A model generated the notes under the pieces. The model did not search any database, was not told where the DNA came from, and worked only from the letters and a program-made list of their open reading frames with translations. 29,486 nt of DNA, from the NCBI GenBank assembly GCA_031556065.1, contig JAVBTR010000046.1:1-29486 (forward strand). Reading direction: 5' to 3'. Source of the DNA: JAVBTR01 sp031556065 (GTDB lineage: Bacteria > Bacillota > Clostridia > Christensenellales > Aristaeellaceae). This document shows, piece by piece, positions 1 to 7,371 of this stretch; within the stretch, counting starts at the first letter, position 1; each line of letters opens with the position of its first letter. The position numbers were made by a program, and so were the translations under genes.

Positions 1-58
1 AATTTCTACGAAATTCCACCGAAAATCGCCGCACATGTCGCCGATTTCGGAATGAAAA

Positions 59-80
59 TCGGAGGACCGCGGTCCTCCGA
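59..80. repeat. Perfect 22-base palindrome
   Basis: An 11-base arm, tcggaggaccg, is followed directly by its exact reverse complement, so the whole 22 bases read the same on both strands. There is no loop, so it would form a cruciform or act as a symmetrical protein site more readily than a terminator. It lies in gene-free DNA left of a structured tandem repeat. Its function is unknown. Confidence 0.7.
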
Positions 81-106
81 TACCTCCTAGGGTTTGTTGA
101 TGGTCT

Positions 107-138
107 GAACCCCTTTCTTTTGCAAAAGAGAGGGGTTC
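107..138. repeat. Hairpin next to structured repeats
   Basis: The arms gaacccct and aggggttc are perfect complements. They enclose a second stem (tctttt / aaaaga) around a two-base gc loop, with a single T.G wobble between the stems. No clear run of T follows on either strand, so it is recorded as a hairpin rather than a terminator. It may still help end transcription of the leftward SH3-protein gene that stops at 430. Confidence 0.5.
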
Positions 139-162
139 TCGCGCTCTTCCCAAAGAAAACCT

Positions 163-279
163 AAAGGGTTCAGATGTGAGCAAAGCCCGGCAACTGTCTG
201 CAGGAGGCGTACACAGTTCGTACGCCGACTTAAGCAGTTACCGGGCTGAACTCGCAGATGGGCTCTTTTCATCGGCCGC
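163..279. repeat. Structured 117-base repeat, copy 1
   Basis: This copy is nearly identical to the one at 308-424, with a few substitutions. It folds as a long imperfect stem: gttcag with ctgaac, then gcccggcaactg with cagttaccgggc (one mismatch). A perfect inner hairpin has 7-base arms (ggcgtac / gtacgcc). No gene covers it. It resembles a bacterial interspersed palindromic element, or a structured RNA placed beyond a stop codon. I do not recognise its family. The short reading frames across it come from the repeat itself. Confidence 0.75.
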
Positions 280-307
280 TACAAAAACGCACAACCAAGG
301 CCGTTCA

Positions 308-424
308 AAAGGGTTCAGATGTGAGCAAAGCCCGGCAACTGTCTGTAGGAGGCGTACACAGTTCGTACGCCGACTTAAGCAGTTACCGGGCTGAACTCGC
401 AGATGGGCCCTTTTCAGCGGCCGT
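308..424. repeat. Structured 117-base repeat, copy 2
   Basis: This is the second copy of the element at 163-279, in the same orientation, with 28 bases between copies. The outer stem and inner hairpin are preserved. The differences fall mainly in the single-stranded parts (for example ctgcagg versus ctgtagg). It ends about five bases from the stop codon of the leftward SH3-repeat gene, so that gene's transcript would run straight into it as a 3' structure. Confidence 0.75.
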
Positions 425-429
425 ACCGC

Positions 430-3201
430 TTACTTCCGAGAAGGGGCGGCCTTATAGGCCTCTTCTATCGCCGCTTGATGGAATGAATCCACACGGTTGG
501 AATCATGGGTCTTGGAGTTGACGAAGTGGATACAGAACTGACCCTTGAAATCGTTGGTGGCGATGGTGTCACCAGCTGGGTAGTTGTGGGGGAAGCCAAA
601 CATGGAGGCGGCGAAGGTACGGCCACCGATGGTGACCCAGATGGGCCTGCGCTGCCAGAGGTTCTTGGATACGATTTGATCCGCGTTAGACACGCCGTAC
701 ATCTTGCACATCCGCGCCGTATCACCTGCGGTAAGGGGTTCCACGTCGGCATGGTTGCCGCCGGACCAGCGGTATACGTTCATCACATAGCCCGTCTTCA
801 CATCCTTGATAACTGCGACCTTGCCCTTGGCCCAGATGGTCTGGATGCCGCCGGTGTACCAGTCGATTTTTTCACAGGTGTACATGGTGAAGGAAGGGTC
901 TGTATTGGTACCAATAGGCACTGTTCCGAACAGGGCATGCTGTGTAGCAGGTCCGGCCACGCCGTCCACGCTAAGGCCTTTTGCCTTTTGGAATGCGATT
1001 ACAGCGTTTTGAACCCCTGTGGTGTAGGAGGAGGTAATGGAGCCGGAGAAGTAGCCTTGGGCCTTCAGTTCTGTTACCAATTCCTTTACAGCTGTGCCGG
1101 AGCTGCCTACCTTCAGCGTGCTATAAGAAGCTTCCTTCTTGCCGCTGCCGGAAGTAGAGGTGGAGGTGGGCGCCGCGGTGACTGCGCCGCTGGCATCACA
1201 GTTTTCCAGGTAGGTATCTACGATATAGCCATAACCAAGGCTGGTTTTGCAGTAATACCAAAGGTTGCCGCTCTTGGAGATGGGAGCACCTTGGTAGGCC
1301 AGAATCAGGCCTTTATCGATACGGCCCATCACCGTACCACCGGGCTCCTTGCGCACGTTTAGGCCACTTTCCTTTGTTTTTACATAGCCGGTAACCACTT
1401 CCGTAGCAGGGGTGGTGGCCGCAGGGTTAGCCGCCTTCCAGGCTTCGTATTCGGCTGCCGTCATAATCTTCACATACTCGCCCATAATCCAAACAGACTG
1501 ATTGTTGTAAACCACCTTATACCATAAGGTACCACTGGAGGTGGTGGAAGAGCTGTATGCCATCACTGTGCCGGTATTTACCTGGCCCTTGCTTTCGGAC
1601 TCCTTGCTGGCAGACGTTCGCAAATACACCTTATCCACGGTGGTAATCAAATAGCTGCTTGCCGCGGAGCCGGTAGGGGCAGGTGTGGCAGAGGAAATGG
1701 GCTGATTATTCAAGTATTCCTGCACCTGTTCCGCTGTCAGCTGCTGGCACATATCCCCCCGAACAAAACCGGACAGGCTGCTTGTCTTAATGGGGTACCA
1801 GTCATAGGAGCCCTTTTTCACCACCGAGCCCGTCATGGGATAGATTTCGTTCTTGTTCACACGGCCAATGGATGCACCATCGGCGTCCTTGCGCAGGTTA
1901 ACGGCGTTGTTGGTGATCATCACGTAATTGCCAGTGCTGCTGGTGGGAGCTGAGGTGGGCGTATCCGTGCCGGAAGATGTGCCTGTATAGCTGCCTGTAT
2001 CCCCGCGGACATAGCCGCTTATGCCGCTGGCAGCAGTAACAGGATACCAGGTATAGGAGCCGCTCTTAACGGGTTCTGCCGTTACAGGCAACACCGTGCC
2101 TTTTTTAAGCCGTTCAATATAAGTGCCCGCAGGCTTCACCCGCAGCAACACATCATCCAAGGTCAGCTTAAAGCTGCCGTAGGTGCCAGTGGTGCTGCTG
2201 CCGGTTGGGCTGGTGGTGGTTGCACTGCCAGATAGCACCTGGCAGCAATCCCCGCGCACATAGCCCTTAAGGCCCGCGGAGGTGGTAATGTAGTACCAAG
2301 TATAACCGCCCTTGGAAGAAACGGCGGTGTAGCTAAGCTCTGTACCCTTGTTAAGCCTGCCTATCACGTCGCCACCCTCGGTTTTGCGCAGGTTTACATC
2401 AGACTTGATCAGTTGAATGGTGCCGATTCCCGCCACAGCGGTGCTGCCCGCAGTGGTGGCGGCGCTGGTTACTGTAGCGTCTGAAATCAGGTTACCACTG
2501 ACATCGCAGGTGGAAACCGTATCGGAACGGACGTAATAATTCTTGCCGTCTGTAAACTTAATGTAATACCATTTATAGCTGCCCTTGCTGGTAGGCGCCC
2601 CTGAATAGGGCATAACACTGCCATGCTTGGGCAGCCATTCGTTTACTTTTTTGCCATCCGCCCCATCCCGGAGGTTGGCGGAGGAAAGAATCAGCTTTAC
2701 ATAGCCGGTAGCGGAGGACGCTGGCGTAGGGGTAGCCGTAGGGTTGGTTCCCTCTTCCGCTGCCCCGGAGGTTTCTGTAGCGGTGGCCGTGGCCGCCGCT
2801 GCCTGCTTGGTACTGGCAAAATCTCCCTGATCAGGCTTGCCAGAATTGACCCAAGACGTATAACCGTCTTCCGTCAGCACTTCAAGGCAGCTGCCCAGAA
2901 CGTAGCCTTCCTTAATATAGCCCGTGTTGGGTTCTGGGTTTTTCGCTTTAACTTTATACCACAAATTGCTCCCCGAACCCGAAGAGCTTACAATTTCTAC
3001 GATCCAATAAAGCGGCATCTGAAAATTATAACCGCAGGATGTGTTCGCCTCATCACGCAGCTTCACATCCTTCATTACAATTTTTCCATAATCGCTGGCT
3101 GCTGCCGTCGCGCCTAACAGGCCCACCGGAAGCAACGAAACAAACAGCGCCAGGATCAACACCCCTGCCGCCAGCCGTTTCGCATTCATTTTATCTGCCA
3201 T
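430..3201 (-). CDS. Secreted SH3-repeat peptidoglycan-binding protein
   Basis: The start chosen is the ATG at 3201, because gaggtg lies six bases upstream and a signal peptide follows at once (KR, then a hydrophobic run to LLGATAAA). A longer frame from 3267 would hide that signal. The mature protein has seven bacterial SH3-like repeats, each with an NLR or LR core and a later WYY/WYK motif. Ser/Thr/Pro/Ala-rich linkers join them. A PG_binding_1 domain follows (KVGSSGTAVKELV ... DGVAGPATQHALF). The last ~150 residues form a globular domain rich in Trp, His and Cys, containing GQFCIHFVNSKTH. I cannot assign that domain; a cell-wall enzyme of L,D-transpeptidase-like type is one guess. The protein probably acts on or anchors to peptidoglycan outside the cell. 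It has its own strong promoter. Confidence 0.85.
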   Translation of the reverse strand: MADKMNAKRLAAGVLILALFVSLLPVGLLGATAAASDYGKIVMKDVKLRDEANTSCGYNFQMPLYWIVEIVSSSGSGSNLWYKVKAKNPEPNTGYIKEGYVLGSCLEVLTEDGYTSWVNSGKPDQGDFASTKQAAAATATATETSGAAEEGTNPTATPTPASSATGYVKLILSSANLRDGADGKKVNEWLPKHGSVMPYSGAPTSKGSYKWYYIKFTDGKNYYVRSDTVSTCDVSGNLISDATVTSAATTAGSTAVAGIGTIQLIKSDVNLRKTEGGDVIGRLNKGTELSYTAVSSKGGYTWYYITTSAGLKGYVRGDCCQVLSGSATTTSPTGSSTTGTYGSFKLTLDDVLLRVKPAGTYIERLKKGTVLPVTAEPVKSGSYTWYPVTAASGISGYVRGDTGSYTGTSSGTDTPTSAPTSSTGNYVMITNNAVNLRKDADGASIGRVNKNEIYPMTGSVVKKGSYDWYPIKTSSLSGFVRGDMCQQLTAEQVQEYLNNQPISSATPAPTGSAASSYLITTVDKVYLRTSASKESESKGQVNTGTVMAYSSSTTSSGTLWYKVVYNNQSVWIMGEYVKIMTAAEYEAWKAANPAATTPATEVVTGYVKTKESGLNVRKEPGGTVMGRIDKGLILAYQGAPISKSGNLWYYCKTSLGYGYIVDTYLENCDASGAVTAAPTSTSTSGSGKKEASYSTLKVGSSGTAVKELVTELKAQGYFSGSITSSYTTGVQNAVIAFQKAKGLSVDGVAGPATQHALFGTVPIGTNTDPSFTMYTCEKIDWYTGGIQTIWAKGKVAVIKDVKTGYVMNVYRWSGGNHADVEPLTAGDTARMCKMYGVSNADQIVSKNLWQRRPIWVTIGGRTFAASMFGFPHNYPAGDTIATNDFKGQFCIHFVNSKTHDSNRVDSFHQAAIEEAYKAAPSRK

Positions 3202-3275
3202 GTGCCGCACCTCGTTTTCTTGGACTAACGCCTTGAAAATAAGCCTGTTGCGCCTATCTTCAACCATGCAACACT

Positions 3276-3304
3276 ATTCTATTACATTTTTGTTACGATG
3301 TCAA
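3276..3304 (-). promoter_or_regulatory. Sigma-A-type promoter for the SH3-repeat gene
   Basis: On the minus strand a consensus TTGACA (-35) is separated by exactly 17 bases from TAGAAT (-10, five of six consensus). The -10 lies 74 bases upstream of the chosen ATG at 3201. The gene can therefore be transcribed separately from the kinase gene upstream. Confidence 0.8.
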
Positions 3305-3321
3305 TATATTTTGTTATATGT

Positions 3322-4233
3322 TTATGACTTTCTGCCATTTGTTACAAGTTCGCTTTCCACCGCCGGTTTGAGCTTTTTTGGCACATAACCAAAAAACGCC
3401 GTTTCCTCCCTATCGCTCTCCACTTGAATGCTCCCGCCATGGGCCTCCAGGGTGCGCTTCACAATAAACAGGCCCATGCCGTGGCCTTCGGATTTGCTGG
3501 TAATACCCGGAGCAAAGATCGTGTGAAGCATTTTTTCTGGAATAGCCGGACCGTTATTGGCCACCCGGAAAGTGAACTGCTTTAAATTCTCTCCAAGGGT
3601 CAAAGCAATGTATTTATCGTTTCCCCCGGCCATGGCATCAATAGCGTTGTCGATTAAATTAGAAAGCACCCGGCACATTTCCCAGCCGGGCATTTCCAAC
3701 TCATCCCAGGAGGAGGTAATATTCAAATCGCACCGGATCCCGCTATTTTCCATTTGGGCAATCTTCACCTGCAAAAGGGCGTTCACGGCGGCATTCTTGG
3801 TTTTTAAAATACGGCTCACAGAAGAAATGCTGCCGTAAACCTTTTCAATGTAGGCGTTGGCCTCCTGGTATTCTTCCATTTCGATCAGGGAATACACCAC
3901 CTGCAAGTGGTTCAAAAAATCGTGCCGCTGGGCACGCAAGGTATGGTTTAAGGTTTCAATGTTCCGCAGGCTGTCCTCCATGTCCTGCACCTGAAGGATT
4001 GTTTTTCTGGCCGCGATGGCTTCCCGTATATCCACCACCGCCCCCCAGGACACCAGGCCTGCCGCTGCTAAAACGATCAGCTTAGCCATTCTGATTTGGC
4101 CTATGAAATAGGGCGAAAACAAAACCATTCCAGCGATCACCAGCGTCATAACAATCTGCAATGAATTGATAACCAGCGCGTAGCGGGAGTTCTTGTTAAT
4201 GTCGATCCTCTTACGGACGTTGTGTAATTTCAC
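3322..4233 (-). CDS. Orphan sensor histidine kinase, Spo0B/DcuS-type
   Basis: Two N-terminal hydrophobic segments (about residues 20-43 and 50-66) anchor a short kinase in the membrane. The phosphoacceptor region reads RAQRHDFLNHLQ, with His about 104. This is the H-box of the SpoOB_a / citrate-sensor kinase group. It is followed by the ATPase N-box (NLIDNAIDA), G1 (VANNGPAIP) and G2 (GHGMGLFIV). There is no extracellular sensor domain and no response regulator next to it. The start is given as GTG 4233. A ttaggag sequence overlapping the upstream stop (4247-4249) is ten bases away, and this leaves a 13-base gap instead of a 23-base overlap from the ATG at 4269. It is probably co-transcribed with the nitroreductase and argS. 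The partner and signal are unknown. Confidence 0.8.
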   Translation of the reverse strand: MKLHNVRKRIDINKNSRYALVINSLQIVMTLVIAGMVLFSPYFIGQIRMAKLIVLAAAGLVSWGAVVDIREAIAARKTILQVQDMEDSLRNIETLNHTLRAQRHDFLNHLQVVYSLIEMEEYQEANAYIEKVYGSISSVSRILKTKNAAVNALLQVKIAQMENSGIRCDLNITSSWDELEMPGWEMCRVLSNLIDNAIDAMAGGNDKYIALTLGENLKQFTFRVANNGPAIPEKMLHTIFAPGITSKSEGHGMGLFIVKRTLEAHGGSIQVESDREETAFFGYVPKKLKPAVESELVTNGRKS

Positions 4234-4246
4234 CTGGCCATCACTC

Positions 4247-5014
4247 CTAAAGCGCCTGTACCTTGGCAATCAAATTTCGTTCTTTCTCGATGGTTTCCCA
4301 CTGGTGGGGCCTTTGGATGGCCGCCTCCCCGTGAAGCATGGCCACACCTATCTCCAATTTTTGTCGCTCAATGCCATGGAAAAAAAGGGTATCTTCTTTA
4401 AAAGAAAGCTCCCAGGGCTGAATATTCTGGTAAGAGGGCGCTGTCTGTACTGCCAACACCGCCTGCTGCGCCCAATCTGGCAGCCTGGATATGGGGGAAA
4501 GCTTCAATATCCGGTCTACGGTTTTGCGTTTTCTTTGCTGGGGCACCTGGGCACTGATGCCCACTGCGATAATGGCAGCCACCTCTTCATAGGGCGCCGT
4601 CATAATAGGGCATTCCTTTTTTTTATAGCTCTGGGTAGACCAGCAGGTGGCAATGCCGTTATCCGTTGCCAGCAAAACAAAGGCTTCCCCGGAGATGCCC
4701 GCCTTTACAGCATAATCCTTATCCCTTTTGTCGGCGATAAGGGCGCAAAACCTGGTAACCCCGGTAATACTGTTCTGGGACATCAGCGTGGTTTTAAAGA
4801 AGCCCTCGTCACAGGCACCCAGCACCATGCGAATGCCCTTCAGGCAGCAGCGGCCAGCCCCATAGCTTATAGCCGCCCACTGGGCAGGGCTAAGCTCACC
4901 CTGGAATTTGCGGCAGGAAACCCGCTTTTCCATGGCATTGACAAACCGACGTTTCTGGGAAGCCCCATAAAACCCGTTCAGTTGAAATAGCTCAGCTTGC
5001 CCATACATTATCAT
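4247..5014 (-). CDS. Nitroreductase-family protein (TM1586 type)
   Basis: This 255-residue protein has the hallmarks of the putative TM nitroreductase group: an N-terminal AMEKRVSCRKF motif (FMN phosphate-binding style R-S/C-R-x-F), then AGISGEAFVLLATDNGIATCW, then a second half-repeat (LPDWAQQAVLAVQTAPSYQNIQPWEL). Such proteins are usually NAD(P)H- and FMN-dependent oxidoreductases. The substrate cannot be told. The start ATG at 5014 shares its A with the argS stop (TAATG), and gaaagg lies five bases upstream, so translation is coupled to argS. The orphan kinase follows 13 bases downstream. Confidence 0.75.
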   Translation of the reverse strand: MIMYGQAELFQLNGFYGASQKRRFVNAMEKRVSCRKFQGELSPAQWAAISYGAGRCCLKGIRMVLGACDEGFFKTTLMSQNSITGVTRFCALIADKRDKDYAVKAGISGEAFVLLATDNGIATCWSTQSYKKKECPIMTAPYEEVAAIIAVGISAQVPQQRKRKTVDRILKLSPISRLPDWAQQAVLAVQTAPSYQNIQPWELSFKEDTLFFHGIERQKLEIGVAMLHGEAAIQRPHQWETIEKERNLIAKVQAL

Positions 5015-6732
5015 TACATCCTTTCGGGTGCGTCCATGCCAATCAGATACAAGCCTTTTTTCACAACGTCTTTAACCGCCCTGGTCAGCAGCACTCGGGC
5101 CGCAGCAGTGGTAGGTTCGTCATCCAAAATACGGTGCTCATAATAAAACTTATTATAGGCCTGGCAGATCTCCGTTACCGCCCTTGTTACCATAAAGGGT
5201 TCATATTTATTGGCTGCCTCCCGGACTACTTTGGGAAAGCGGCTTAACAGGTGCAGCAGGGCCTGAGCCTCCTCGTCGCATAAGGCACTGTAATCTGTCT
5301 GCGGCAGGGTAATTTCCTTTGCCTTGCGCAAAACCGAACAGCACCTGGCGTGAGTATACTGCACGTAGGGGCCTGTTTCCCCGTCGAAGTTCAGTGCCCG
5401 GTCGAACCAGAAATCGATATCCTTAATGCGGCTGTTGCTCAAATCGGAATAGATTACCGCGCCAATACCCACTTGGCGTGCCACCTCTTCCTTGTTTTCA
5501 AGGTTGGGGCTCTTTTCATTGATAATTTGAAGGGCCTTTTTCTGAGCCATATCCAATAAATCTTCCAGGTAAACAATCTTGCCCTTTCTGGTGGAAAGGG
5601 TTTCTCCTTCAAAGGAAACCATGCCAAAGGCCACATGAACCAGGTCTTTAGCAAAATCGTAGCCCATCATCTCCACCACCTTGAAGCATTGGCGGAAGTG
5701 CAAATCCTGCTGATAAGCTACCACATACAAACACTTATCGAAATGGTAGGTATCGTAGCGGTACAGCGCTGCCGCAATATCCCTTGTTGCGTATATGGTG
5801 GTGCCGTCCTTTTTAAGGATCAGGCAAGGAGGCATTTTATATTCTTCCAAATCCACAATGGATGCCCCCTGGGAGAGGGTAAGCAAATCCTTTTCTCTTA
5901 GCTCGTCCACCACACGGTCCATTTTGTCTTGGTAGAAAGATTCCCCGGCGTAGCTGTCGAAGGTAACCCCTAAAAGATCGTACACACGCTTAGTGTCTTT
6001 TAAGGTTAATTCTTTAAACCAGTTGAAGATTAAAAGGGCTTCCTCGTCCCCGTCCTCGATCTTCTTAAACCAGGCCCGGCCCTCGTCTTCCAAGGCAGGC
6101 TCCTTTTCCGCTTCCTCGTGGAATTTGACATACAAGTCCACCAGCGCCTGAACGCCGCCATTCTCCACGTCTTCCTTTTTGCCCCAACGCTTGTAAGCAT
6201 AGATCATCTTGCCAAACTGGGTGCCCCAATCCCCTAAGTGATTAATGCCCACAGTGGTATAGCCCAGAAAATCGTAGATTCTTTTCAGGCTATGGCCCAG
6301 CATGGTGGTGGAAAGGTGGCCAATATGGAAGCGCTTGGCAATATTAATAGAAGAATAGTCCAAGCAAATGGTTTTACCCTTGCCTTCATTACCCTGGCCA
6401 AAGGCTTCGCCCTTTTGTGCGATCTCTTCCAAGGTTTCCTTTGCAAAAGCAGCCTTATTTAAAAAGATATTCAAATAGCCGCCCACAGCTTGAACATCGC
6501 AGGTGTCGGTTTCTGGCATGGCGTCCTTTAATTTAGCGGCGATCATAGGCGGACCCATGCGCAGCGCTTTGGAAAGCTTAAAGCAGGGAAATGCATAATC
6601 CCCCAGTTCCCTATTCGGAGGAATTTCCAGCATGTTTTCGATTTCGTTTGCCTTAGGCAACCCCTCTAAATGAGGATAGCCTGCCAAAATAGCTTGTTCG
6701 ATCAGTTGCGCAACCCTGCTTGTGGTTTCCAT
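5014..6732 (-). CDS. argS: Arginyl-tRNA synthetase
   Basis: This 572-residue class I aminoacyl-tRNA synthetase charges tRNA-Arg in the cytoplasm. Visible motifs are the N-terminal additional domain (ELGDYAFPCFKLSK), the HIGH signature at residues 136-139 within NIAKRFHIGHLSTTMLG, and the KMSKS-equivalent loop GETLSTRKGK. The family's helical anticodon-binding C-terminus ends in GMDAPERM. The length is normal and the frame intact. The ATG at 6732 is preceded by aaagggga at about ten bases, and a promoter lies just upstream. It is the first gene of an apparent argS-nitroreductase-kinase operon, so housekeeping translation and the orphan kinase would be expressed together. Confidence 0.96.
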   Translation of the reverse strand: METTSRVAQLIEQAILAGYPHLEGLPKANEIENMLEIPPNRELGDYAFPCFKLSKALRMGPPMIAAKLKDAMPETDTCDVQAVGGYLNIFLNKAAFAKETLEEIAQKGEAFGQGNEGKGKTICLDYSSINIAKRFHIGHLSTTMLGHSLKRIYDFLGYTTVGINHLGDWGTQFGKMIYAYKRWGKKEDVENGGVQALVDLYVKFHEEAEKEPALEDEGRAWFKKIEDGDEEALLIFNWFKELTLKDTKRVYDLLGVTFDSYAGESFYQDKMDRVVDELREKDLLTLSQGASIVDLEEYKMPPCLILKKDGTTIYATRDIAAALYRYDTYHFDKCLYVVAYQQDLHFRQCFKVVEMMGYDFAKDLVHVAFGMVSFEGETLSTRKGKIVYLEDLLDMAQKKALQIINEKSPNLENKEEVARQVGIGAVIYSDLSNSRIKDIDFWFDRALNFDGETGPYVQYTHARCCSVLRKAKEITLPQTDYSALCDEEAQALLHLLSRFPKVVREAANKYEPFMVTRAVTEICQAYNKFYYEHRILDDEPTTAAARVLLTRAVKDVVKKGLYLIGMDAPERM

Positions 6733-6768
6733 CTAATAAAATCCCCTTTATTCTATGCTAACGCTTTT

Positions 6769-6797
6769 ATTCTAACGTAAAAACCCTTTCCTTGCAA
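6769..6797 (-). promoter_or_regulatory. Promoter for the argS operon
   Basis: On the minus strand TTGCAA (-35) and TAGAAT (-10) are separated by 17 bases. They lie about 37 bases upstream of the argS ATG. No T-box specifier or antiterminator stem is visible in this short leader, so argS here does not appear to be T-box controlled. Confidence 0.65.
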
Positions 6798-6827
6798 GAC
6801 AGAAAGGCCAACATTGCAGTAACAAAC

Positions 6828-6860
6828 AAAAAGGCAGCCCATTCAAGAGGCAGCCTTTTT
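6828..6860 (-). terminator. Rho-independent terminator after the thioesterase gene
   Basis: The arms aaaaaggc and gccttttt pair perfectly. An inner gcc/ggc stem continues past one A.A mismatch, with a nine-base loop. Read leftward, the stem ends in a T-rich tail (gcctttttgtttgtt). It stands between the thioesterase stop at 6895 and the argS promoter, separating the two minus-strand units. The A/T-symmetric arms could also work in the other direction. Confidence 0.7.
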
Positions 6861-6894
6861 ATTTGTTGCTGGAAGGATATTCATGCCAGGAGGT

Positions 6895-7371
6895 TCAGCC
6901 CTTGGCTCCTGCATTTTTTGCCTGCTTTCGCGCTTCTCTGCGGCCATGGGCCTTGTTCCACTCTGCGAAATCCTCTTCTGTTTCCAAAAGCAGGGGCGGC
7001 ACCTTGGCTGGCTTATGTTCTTCATCCAAGGCCACCATCACCATGTACGCTCTGTTGATCCGTTTCCGGGTTCCATCCAGGCTTTCTGTAAACGTATCCA
7101 CTCTTATTTCCATGGACGTTGTTCCCGCGAAGGTAATTCTGCCTTCTAAAACAATGGTGGAATTCACATAGGCTGGTCCTTCAAACACCAGGCTGTCGAT
7201 GGTGGCTGTGGTTACTTCCCTGTTTGAATGCCGCCTGGCCACCACTGCGGCCACAATATCGACCCATTCCATCAATTGCCCGCCAAATAACCGTTCATAC
7301 CCGTTAATATGCCGGGGCAGCAAAATCTCTACATGGCTGGTGGCGGATTCCCGCGCCGTTTTCCCTGTCAT
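6895..7371 (-). CDS. Acyl-CoA thioesterase, hotdog fold
   Basis: This 158-residue single-hotdog protein has the acyl-CoA hydrolase (YciA/BFIT-type) signature: HINGYERLFGGQLMEWVDIVAA, matching the family's H-x-N...LFGGxLhxWhD pattern with a small variation. It continues with VFEGPAYVNSTIVLEGRITFAGTTSMEIRV. The family hydrolyses acyl-CoA to free acid and CoA in the cytoplasm. Chain-length preference cannot be read. The charged, Ala-rich tail (RREARKQAKNAGAKG) is probably disordered. The ATG at 7371 overlaps the stop of the upstream glycosyltransferase-like gene as ATGA, with ggaagg ten bases upstream. The pair is therefore translationally coupled, although no functional link is evident. Confidence 0.85.
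   Translation of the reverse strand: MTGKTARESATSHVEILLPRHINGYERLFGGQLMEWVDIVAAVVARRHSNREVTTATIDSLVFEGPAYVNSTIVLEGRITFAGTTSMEIRVDTFTESLDGTRKRINRAYMVMVALDEEHKPAKVPPLLLETEEDFAEWNKAHGRREARKQAKNAGAKG

Noticed and set aside
163..424. Possible CRISPR array
   Set aside because: Only two copies, each 117 bases, with a 28-base gap and no cas genes.
176..521. Two short plus-strand frames with similar peptides (SKARQLS..GGVHSSYADLSS)
   Set aside because: They are the same DNA repeat read twice in different frames; no ribosome sites and no independent coding evidence.
505..1362. 285-codon plus-strand frame opposite the SH3 gene
   Set aside because: Antisense to a clearly coding protein with a signal peptide and recognised domains; it has no family match.
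4193..4990. 265-codon plus-strand frame opposite the nitroreductase
   Set aside because: It is the complement of a well-supported gene and shows no domain.
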